This document shows, one piece after another, positions 57,907 to 64,000 of a stretch of 64,000 nt of DNA. Position numbers and translations under genes: made by a program. This DNA comes from JAPLUA01 sp964625855 (lineage in GTDB: Bacteria > Verrucomicrobiota > Verrucomicrobiia > Limisphaerales > UBA8199), in NCBI GenBank assembly GCA_964625855.1, contig CAZVFC010000045.1, forward strand, positions 1 through 64,000, read 5' to 3'. Every line of letters starts with the position of its first letter. The first letter of the stretch is position 1. The notes below the pieces were generated by a model. It did not search any database and was not told the DNA's origin. It was given only the letters and a program-made list of their open reading frames with translations.

Positions 57907-58530
57907 CTACTTGGCCGCTTTCGCGATCGCCTGGGTGCGCGAATGCACGTGCAGCTTGCCGTAAATGGTCTTGAGGTAGCTGCGCACGGTGGCGGGGGTC
58001 AGGCCCAGGGCTTCGGCGACTTCCTTGTCGCTGTAGCCCCGCGAAACATAGCCGAGCACCTCGGATTCGCGCTTGGAGAGCACCTCGTCCGGGCGGGTGG
58101 GCGGGGGCTGCTGGAGAAAGGATTGCACCACCTTGCGGGCAATGTAGGCGGACATCGGCGCGCCGCCTCGGTGCACGTCCTGGATTGCCTGCAGAATCTC
58201 GTCGGCCGAAGCCCGCTTGAGCAGGTAGCCGTTGGCCCCCATCTGCAGCGCCTGGAAGATGCGGTCGCTGTCGTCGTACACCGTGAGCATGACGATCTGG
58301 ACCTCCGGCAGCAGCGCCCGAAGCTGGCGGGTGCACTCCACGCCGGACATCTTCGGCAGGTTGATGTCCATGAGCACCACCTGGGGCGGGCGACGCGGGA
58401 GGCCGGCGACGGCCGCCTCGCCCGAGGGATAACTGCCGGCACACTCCAGGCCTTCGGTCTCACCGAGCAACCGCTCGAGGTTCGAGCGCCAGCGCGGGTC
58501 GTCCTCCACAATTGCAACTCGCAGTGCCAT
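57907..58530 (-). CDS. NarL/LuxR-family response regulator
   Basis: This frame encodes 207 residues. The receiver domain (1-120) has VAIVEDDPRWR (acidic pair), the phosphoacceptor Asp in VVLMDINLPKMSG (near residue 55), MLTVYDD (Thr) and GYLLKRAS (Lys). The GerE-type helix-turn-helix is SKRESEVLGYVSRGYSDKEV followed by AEALGLTPATVRSYLKTIYG KLHVHSRTQAI. It begins 3 bp after the sensor kinase stop, so the two form one unit. NarL-family proteins bind inverted TACYNMT-type heptamers, and the palindrome 6 bases beyond its stop codon is made of such heptamers; this makes it the best candidate for controlling the palindrome genes. Confidence 0.9.
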   Translation of the reverse strand: MALRVAIVEDDPRWRSNLERLLGETEGLECAGSYPSGEAAVAGLPRRPPQVVLMDINLPKMSGVECTRQLRALLPEVQIVMLTVYDDSDRIFQALQMGANGYLLKRASADEILQAIQDVHRGGAPMSAYIARKVVQSFLQQPPPTRPDEVLSKRESEVLGYVSRGYSDKEVAEALGLTPATVRSYLKTIYGKLHVHSRTQAIAKAAK

Positions 58531-58533
58531 AAC

Positions 58534-61500
58534 TTAGCTCACCCTCAACTTGGCCAGAGGCAAGACAAAGTCAAGCCGGGTGCCGCGGCCCGGCTGGCTC
58601 TCGACCCGCAGCGTCCCACCCAGCCGCCCGATGCGCTCACGGAGGTTGGCCAGGCCGTCCTGACCTTCACCCGCCGCCTGGTCCGGCAGTCCTCTGCCGT
58701 CGTCCGCAATGGTAAGGCGCAGGCGGCCATTCTCGCAGGCCAACTCCAGGCGCATCTCGGTGGCCTGAGCGTGGCGGACGATGTTGTTGAAGGATTCCTT
58801 GACCAACACGAAGAGCTGGTGCCGGGTTTCGGTCGTCAGCGGCTGCATCGGCAGGTTGGCCGGCAGCTCCAGCCGGGTGCGCAATGGGGTGGGCCGGAAG
58901 AAATCCCGCGTGAACTGGGCGACATAGTTGGCAAAGTGATCCAGCGAGTCGTTGCGCGGATTCAATGCCCAGACGATGGCGTCCATCGCGGCGACGCTCG
59001 CGCGCGCGGTTTGGGAGATGTCGCCCAAATCACGCGCCAGCGCCGCGGGATCGCCTTTATGGCGCGCGCCCATGTCGGCCAGCAGGCCGATGCTGGTGAG
59101 GTTGGCGCCCAGTTCGTCATGAATATCCTGCGCGATGCGCGCCCGCTCCTGCTCCACCGCATGCTGCTGGCGCAGCCGTTCGAGACGGCGGCCTAGCCGG
59201 CGCACGGTCGCTCGCCGGAAGATCCAGACCCCGCCGCCGGCGATCGCGGCCGTTACGGCGGCCAGAAACCAATTCGTTTGCCAGAAGTAGGGATGAACGG
59301 CCAGCGCCACTGTCGCGGTTTGAGAACCCCACTCGCCTTCCGGGGTGGAGGCCAGGACGCGGAAAACATGCTCGCCCGCGGGGACGCTGGCGTAGGTCGC
59401 GGATCGCGCCGTTCCAGCATCCACCCACCCGTCATCCACGCCGGTCAACTGGTAGCGGAAGCGAATGCGTTCCGGCGCGCTCAAACAGGGGGCCGTGAAC
59501 TGAAACTCCAGGCGCCCTGGTCCGGGCCGCAGGTTCTGCAAGGCGGCGGCGGTCAGCGGTTTGCCGTTCAGCAGCGTCTGCTCCAGGATGACAAGAGGCG
59601 GAGCGCTGCTGTCCTGCAAATCACCCGGCTTGAAGTGAATCGCGCCGTTGGCCGTGGCGAACCAGAGCTCTCCATCCGTCGTGCGCCAGCAACGCGGATC
59701 ATGCCACACCGCGAACGAGACGTCAGGCAAACCATCGCCGCGGCCATAGGTAATGGCCTCGACCCGCGGCTGGCGTCCGTCTATCACGGCGTTTAATTGA
59801 TCCAGGGTTATGCGGAATAGCCGGTACGGGGTGCCGCCCCAGAGAGAACCCTGGCCATCCGGCAGGAGCTGCATGATGCAGTTGCCGGGCAAACCCTGCT
59901 CCGCCGAAATGCGCGCTGTCTTGCCGTCCTTGAAACGCAGCAGGCCGCCGGCATCGGTGCCAATCCAGAGCGCGCCGTCCACCGCCGCAAGGCTGCGCAC
60001 CGCGTCCTGGAACCCGCTCGGTTGCCGCGCCACCTCCCAGCGCGGCTCCCGGAAGCGCGCGATGCCTCCGCTCCAGTCGCCCGCCCAGATCTCCCCCGCC
60101 TGGTCCTCGATGACACAGCGCATGAGCTGGCTCGGCAATCCTTCCGCCGTCGAATAAGCCGTGAGATTGGTTCCTTTCAGGCAGTAGAGACCCGTGTTGT
60201 CCGTCACCATCCACAGCCGTCCTTGCCGGTCCTCCATCAAGTCAACCGGCGGCTCCTTGGGCTCGTTCCGAGCCAATTGAACCTCGCTGAATTGCCCGTC
60301 CGCCCAGCGCCAGAGACCGCGGTAAACGGTCGAGATCCAGACGCCGCCGTCCTTCACGGGCAACACGCAATATGAGTCGAGCCGCGGCCAACCGTCCGCC
60401 CGGTCCAGTGAATGCCACACGCCATTCTGCCACCAGCCCAGGCCGCGTTCCTTGGTTACCATCCACACCCGCCCGGCCTGGTCCTGAGCCAGGCTGCGCA
60501 CAAACTCATTGGGCAACCCGCTGCGGAGGTCCTGGATGAATAAATGCCGCTGGCGCAGGCGGACCAATCCCCCTCCCTGAGTGCCGGCCCAGAGGTTGTC
60601 CTGTCCGTCCTCCAGCAGGCAGGCAATGCCGCTGGCCGTCGGCACCACCTGCTTGAACTGGCCCGCGGCGTAGCAGAACAGTCCTCGTGACTCCGTTCCG
60701 ATCCATAGCCGTCCGCGGCTGTCCTCCAGCATGCAGGTCACGCGCGACTGGCCCCGCCACGGGAAGTCCGCCACGATGCGCGTCGCGCCATCCGCCGTGA
60801 CAAAGCGCAGCCTGGCCTCGCGCGCGATCCACAACCCCCCCGCCCGCCGCGGCGCCGCCACAAACGGTGCGCTTCCAGGCACGGCGACTTCGCGCCAACT
60901 CTCCGCCTCATAAAGCCGCAGGTTCCGGGGGCTTGCCAGCCAAAGCCGCCCTTCAGAATCACGCATCCACTGTGAACCTGCCGAAGCTTCCCCCGCCACC
61001 CGCTCGGCCCGGCCCGGTTCCCCGGCCGAAATCCGGCCCAGGCCGCCATCCGCATCCACCCATAGGATGCCGTTGGTGCCGTCGCTGCACAGGCATGCCG
61101 CCCGCGCTCGGAGGACCGCCCCATTGGTGAGCACCTCGGAAAACACCCCTCGCTCCAGACAAACCAGTCCGACTTGATCGGGCGCGACCCAAAGCCGGCC
61201 CTGGCCATCCACCTCCAGCGGCCCAACCCGCGTGCCATAGCGCAGGCCCGTCGGGGTGCGGAAGAAGGTCTCGAAGCGCACGCCATCGAACCGGACCAGC
61301 CCATGGTGGGTGCCCAACCACAGGTATCCGTCCGGGGTTTCCTTCAGTTCCTGGATGCTGTTAACCGGCAGCCCCTCGCCGGTGCTCCAGAAACTGATTA
61401 CAAAGTCTGAGGCTGAATCATTCAGGGCGCGCGGCAGCGCCACCGCGGGCTCCTCCTGCGGGCCGGGCCCAGGGGCGCTCAGCGACGGAAGACTCGCCGC

Positions 61501-61566
61501 GGCCAGCGCGCCGAGGCCTGCGGCAAACCATTTCGCAGCCAAGCCGTGGAAGACGATGCTTCGCAT
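58534..61566 (-). CDS. Hybrid-type sensor histidine kinase with two-component regulator propeller
   Basis: This frame encodes 1010 residues. The N-terminal export signal is MRSIVFHGLAAKWFAAGLGA. About twelve propeller motifs follow between 70 and 640 (for example GYLWLGTHHGLVRFDGVRF, GRLWIGTESRGLFCYAAGQF, GALWIGTDAGGLLRFKDGK), then a Y_Y_Y domain (RIRFRYQLTGVDDGWVDAGT) and one membrane span (WFLAAVTAAIAGGGVWIFRR, near 765). The cytoplasmic part is HisKA_3 with the phosphoacceptor His in IAQDIHDELGANLTSIGLL and a HATPase (DDGRGLPDQAAG ... GLANLRERIGRLGGTLRVES). It lacks a fused response regulator. In Bacteroidota and Verrucomicrobiota such periplasmic propellers sense oligosaccharides; the ligand here is unknown. 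It signals to the regulator encoded 3 bp downstream. Confidence 0.92.
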   Translation of the reverse strand: MRSIVFHGLAAKWFAAGLGALAAASLPSLSAPGPGPQEEPAVALPRALNDSASDFVISFWSTGEGLPVNSIQELKETPDGYLWLGTHHGLVRFDGVRFETFFRTPTGLRYGTRVGPLEVDGQGRLWVAPDQVGLVCLERGVFSEVLTNGAVLRARAACLCSDGTNGILWVDADGGLGRISAGEPGRAERVAGEASAGSQWMRDSEGRLWLASPRNLRLYEAESWREVAVPGSAPFVAAPRRAGGLWIAREARLRFVTADGATRIVADFPWRGQSRVTCMLEDSRGRLWIGTESRGLFCYAAGQFKQVVPTASGIACLLEDGQDNLWAGTQGGGLVRLRQRHLFIQDLRSGLPNEFVRSLAQDQAGRVWMVTKERGLGWWQNGVWHSLDRADGWPRLDSYCVLPVKDGGVWISTVYRGLWRWADGQFSEVQLARNEPKEPPVDLMEDRQGRLWMVTDNTGLYCLKGTNLTAYSTAEGLPSQLMRCVIEDQAGEIWAGDWSGGIARFREPRWEVARQPSGFQDAVRSLAAVDGALWIGTDAGGLLRFKDGKTARISAEQGLPGNCIMQLLPDGQGSLWGGTPYRLFRITLDQLNAVIDGRQPRVEAITYGRGDGLPDVSFAVWHDPRCWRTTDGELWFATANGAIHFKPGDLQDSSAPPLVILEQTLLNGKPLTAAALQNLRPGPGRLEFQFTAPCLSAPERIRFRYQLTGVDDGWVDAGTARSATYASVPAGEHVFRVLASTPEGEWGSQTATVALAVHPYFWQTNWFLAAVTAAIAGGGVWIFRRATVRRLGRRLERLRQQHAVEQERARIAQDIHDELGANLTSIGLLADMGARHKGDPAALARDLGDISQTARASVAAMDAIVWALNPRNDSLDHFANYVAQFTRDFFRPTPLRTRLELPANLPMQPLTTETRHQLFVLVKESFNNIVRHAQATEMRLELACENGRLRLTIADDGRGLPDQAAGEGQDGLANLRERIGRLGGTLRVESQPGRGTRLDFVLPLAKLRVS

Positions 61567-61617
61567 GAACTATCTCACTGGTGGTGGACATCCTTCCGAT
61601 GTCTCACCCGTTGGATG

Positions 61618-61806
61618 TCAGACTATGCCATCGCGCTTCAGCTCGGCTTTGAACTCCTCGTGGGGGATGGTCGGTTCCTCCCGCCGCTCCGCTACCGCCG
61701 CCAGATCATCCAAGTCCTCCAGCAGCTTCTCGTATTCGGTAATCGGGAGCATGACGGCTGTCTTCTTGCCCGTCTCGTCGGTGAGATGCTGCAGCGCTTC
61801 GCTCAT
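61618..61806 (-). CDS. Antitoxin-like small protein (Phd/YefM or RelB type)
   Basis: This frame encodes 62 residues from ATG 61806 (MSEALQHLTDETGKKTAVML); the frame is open further upstream but that part is repetitive. The segment KKTAVMLPITEYEKLLEDLD DLAAVAERR resembles Phd/YefM- or RelB-type antitoxins, and the C-terminal IPHEEFKAELKRDGIV resembles the toxin-neutralising tail. No RelE/ParE gene follows: the sensor kinase starts 50 bp later. It is probably an orphan antitoxin. Confidence 0.6.
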   Translation of the reverse strand: MSEALQHLTDETGKKTAVMLPITEYEKLLEDLDDLAAVAERREEPTIPHEEFKAELKRDGIV

Positions 61807-62354
61807 GCAAGGAAGATTATGCCAGAGCAGGGCGTTGTCGAGCCTTGACCGGCCCGCACATCCAATCCGTGTCGCCCGGGTGATCGCTGATCGTGAGCTC
61901 AACTTCTTTCGGGCCGCGCCCGCCCGCTGGGCGCCTCCCAATGGCCGGCCTGCAAACGACATCGGCTGACCCGCAAACGCCGACTCCCGACTGGGAAAGC
62001 CCGTTGGCAGACTCGCAAACACCGTCGGTGCTGCCGCGAGGCACTTGAGAAGCCACGCCAGTGCGCCAGAAAGGATTTGGGTGTATGAGGCCGAACGGGA
62101 CGCTGGATCGCCTGACTGGGAGCGCGGTCACCTGAAGCTGCTAGGTCCTGCCCGGGCCGTTTCGCGGCTTGTGCCGGCGGGCGGGCGGGCGTAGAACAGG
62201 GGCGACGGAAAACAAACCAGAGATTGCTTATGTCCGATCCAGTCCTCAATCCCGACCTGCCGGTCGACCATTCGCCGTTGTCCTCGGGCGCCGTATTCCT
62301 GATTCCTCGGGTTGCGAGGTTTACAACCGGCTGGGACCGGGGTACTTTTAACCC
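61807..62354. other. Gap without a supported gene
   Basis: Several overlapping open frames exist but none has recognisable domain content. Around 61940-62035 the minus strand repeats short words (SAFAGQPMSFAGRP-like when translated), suggesting low-complexity DNA. No terminator or promoter is clear. Confidence 0.4.
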
Positions 62355-62549
62355 ATGAGCACGGCGGAGCTGATATACGAGAAAGCCAAAGCGTTGCCCG
62401 GGACGTTGCAGACCGAGGCGTTGCACTACGTTGATTTCCTGCTATCGCGCCAGGGGGCGAAAAGCGAAGATGAAGATTGGGCCAGGTTTTCGGCCAGCCA
62501 ACTCGAAACGCAATACGCGCCCGCCGATGCCATCTACGACGCAGACTGA
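62355..62549 (+). CDS. DUF2281-like small antitoxin
   Basis: This frame encodes 64 residues. It opens STAELIYEKAKALPGTLQTE and continues ALHYVDFLLSRQ, the typical DUF2281/VapB-like pattern, with an acidic tail (YAPADAIYDAD). Such proteins normally precede a PIN toxin or other toxin, but nothing recognisable follows in the next 300 bases, which contain no supported gene. It is probably an orphan. Confidence 0.65.
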   Translation: MSTAELIYEKAKALPGTLQTEALHYVDFLLSRQGAKSEDEDWARFSASQLETQYAPADAIYDAD

Positions 62550-62792
62550 GAAGCCGCTGTGAGCCATTCTCCTTTACGAATCACCACGGCTTTGCGGGGG
62601 TTCTTCGAGCAGGTTCTTCCCCAGTAAGACAATTGCGAAACCTGACCCGAGCGAAAACAAATCAAACCGTTTTCGCGGTGCTGGTCGCTTTCATCATGTT
62701 CAACAGGCTGACATAGTTGAGGCTGACGCGGCTGGGTCCACCGGTGCCGCCTCAAGCGAACAAGTTTTGCCCATGGGCCGGGTGCGATACTA

Positions 62793-62810
62793 TACCCTAA
62801 AACTGGGGTG
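62793..62810 (+). promoter_or_regulatory. TACCC-type palindrome, site 5
   Basis: TACCCTAAAACTGGGGTG keeps the TACCCT heptamer, the 4-base centre and the inverted right half with a few changes. It ends 46 bp before ATG 62857 of the GH106-like gene, in the same relation as the four minus-strand sites. Confidence 0.6.
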
Positions 62811-62856
62811 GCAATCCCGGCTGGCATATCCCTGCCTGCCGAGACAGGATAGACCT

Positions 62857-64000
62857 ATGATAAGACATGGTCTTGCTGGCGTCGTCGCAGTTACAGCAAT
62901 CGCGGCTTCGGTTTTTGCGTCAGGCGGCGCCGGACTTCAGCAGGCCTTCGAGAACCCGCCCGAATCGGCCAAGCCGCTGACGTGGTGGCACTGGATTGAC
63001 GGCAACGTCACCAAGCCGGGTATCACGCGCGACCTCGAGGCGATGAAGCGGGCCGGGCTCGGCGGCTGCTACTTGTTTAGCATCGGCGGCTATTTCCCGG
63101 AAGGGCCGCTGAAGTTCCGGCAGGAGCAGTGGTATGACGTGCTGGGGCACACCGTGAAAGAAGCCGAGCGCCTGGGCCTGGTCTTCGGCGTTCACAACTG
63201 TGACGGCTGGTCCGAGGCAGGAGGCCCCTGGATCACCCCGGAGACTTCCATGAAGGAACTAACGCACGCGAGCGTGGACGCAACCGGGCCTTCCCGCTTC
63301 GAGGCGAGCCTGCCCACGCCGCCCAGTAAAGAGAACTTCTACCGTGACATCGCCGTGGTCGCTTTCCGATTGCCTGCCGGTGAACAAGTCAACGGACCGG
63401 CCTCCGGCACGCGGGTATCAGGTTCGGTCAGCGCCTCTGAGTTGAAGTTGTTGGCTGACGGTCAATTACAGCCGCGCGCGATGTTCCCCAAATCCGTCAC
63501 GGGGCACCGGATTGAGTTGGACCTGGGCGCCCCGCGTGTGCTGCGCACGATGATTCTGCGCAACGTCAGCGGCTACGTGCAGGATGAGGACTTTCCCGCA
63601 CTCATTGAAGCCTCCGCCGACGGCAAGGACTGGCAGTCGGCCGGAAAGTTCTCGTTCTCCTGGGACACCGCCAACGGCGCCAAGCCGATCACCGTCGCCC
63701 TGGGCGAGTTGAGCACGCGTTTCCTGAGAGTCTCGTTCACCAACCTTTGGCCGGTGGGAATTGGTGAGGTGGAACTGAGCTCAGCCGCCAGGCTCCATTT
63801 CGCCGAAGCCAAGGCCGGCTGGCTGCGATGCCGCGGGCATGGCGGCGAGGCGCGCAACTACGCCCGCTATCCCGGTCCGGACCGCCATATGCAGCCACCG
63901 GCTGATTATGTGGTGTCCGGCAACGATGTTCTGGACCTGACCGCCAAGCTCACCTCCGAGGGCCGGCTGGCCTGGGACGTTCCGCCCGGCCATTGGCGTA
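62857..64000 (+). CDS. GH106-like alpha-L-rhamnosidase, N-terminal part
   Basis: The frame starts at ATG 62857 and is open to the right edge (381 residues seen of probably 900-1100). Signal peptide MIRHGLAGVVAVTAIAASVF...ASG. The N-terminus FENPPESAKPLTWWHWIDGN VTKPGITRDLEAMKRAGLGG and FGVHNCDGWSEAGGPWITPE is the pattern of GH106/alpha-L-rhamnosidase-like proteins (catalytic TIM barrel begins here). A discoidin-like beta segment follows (RVLRTMILRNVSGYVQDEDF). It would release rhamnose from rhamnose-containing glycans such as ulvan or rhamnogalacturonan; the catalytic residues lie beyond the window. The palindrome upstream links it to the group at 40780-57823. Confidence 0.8.
   Translation, partial: MIRHGLAGVVAVTAIAASVFASGGAGLQQAFENPPESAKPLTWWHWIDGNVTKPGITRDLEAMKRAGLGGCYLFSIGGYFPEGPLKFRQEQWYDVLGHTVKEAERLGLVFGVHNCDGWSEAGGPWITPETSMKELTHASVDATGPSRFEASLPTPPSKENFYRDIAVVAFRLPAGEQVNGPASGTRVSGSVSASELKLLADGQLQPRAMFPKSVTGHRIELDLGAPRVLRTMILRNVSGYVQDEDFPALIEASADGKDWQSAGKFSFSWDTANGAKPITVALGELSTRFLRVSFTNLWPVGIGEVELSSAARLHFAEAKAGWLRCRGHGGEARNYARYPGPDRHMQPPADYVVSGNDVLDLTAKLTSEGRLAWDVPPGHWR

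Overview
The window reads as a GC-rich chromosomal segment of a Verrucomicrobiota bacterium, probably from the Pedosphaera/Limisphaera side of the phylum. This is an inference from gene content: giant secreted proteins with autotransporter-associated beta-strand (PATR) repeats, PEP-CTERM proteins, four stand-alone prepilin-like genes with the FTLIELLVVIAIIAILAA leader, five formylglycine-type sulfatases, a Uma2-family protein and many word-like palindromic intergenic repeats. No rRNA or tRNA gene was recognised.

Layout. 1-5.3 kb is a decaying accessory region: a partial C-terminal CDS, palindromic repeats, a lineage-typical hypothetical protein (948-1616, minus), a broken PIN toxin with its small partner, and the remains of a type I-C CRISPR adaptation module (cas4 and cas1 both frameshifted, cas2 intact, one solitary repeat) next to a fragment of an ECF sigma factor. 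5.3-9.7 kb holds a TPR membrane protein coupled to a two-domain ABC ATPase, a prepilin-like protein and a small lipoprotein. 10.0-27.2 kb holds two giant secreted proteins (2925 and 1977 residues; the second is a metzincin-like protease with LamG, PATR, Ig and GEVED domains) and a sulfatase. 27.4-34 kb holds Uma2, a prepilin, a complete CbiMQO cobalt/nickel ECF importer, a nucleotide-sugar dehydrogenase and a small membrane protein. 34-51 kb is a minus-strand sulfated-glycan block: prepilins, a sulfatase translationally coupled to a sulfatase-GH43-LamG fusion, a 1396-residue PATR protein, a sulfatase with an extra extracellular domain, a PEP-CTERM protein, another sulfatase and a cupredoxin-like protein. 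52-64 kb holds a PEP-CTERM propeller protein, a MraY-like transferase, a secreted metallophosphoesterase, a NarL-type two-component system with a propeller sensor, two orphan antitoxin-like genes and the start of a GH106-like alpha-L-rhamnosidase.

How it may work together. The main finding is a palindrome, consensus ATACCCTCAAATTAGGGTAT, upstream of five genes: the PATR protein at 40780, the sulfatase at 45294, the PEP-CTERM protein at 47933, the phosphoesterase at 55040 and the rhamnosidase at 62857. The first four of these, and no other gene seen here, also share a roughly 270-residue extracellular domain. The palindrome breaks into two TACCC-type heptamers in a 7-4-7 inverted arrangement, which resembles NarL-family sites, and one copy lies beside the NarL-type response regulator gene. 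I infer a small regulon for sensing and degrading a sulfated, rhamnose- or fucose-like polysaccharide. A diverged form of the palindrome, identical over 17 bases in two places, precedes the two giant plus-strand genes. Six secreted proteins end in a related C-terminal segment closing with F(Y/F)R, an alternative to PEP-CTERM and a candidate sorting or anchoring domain.
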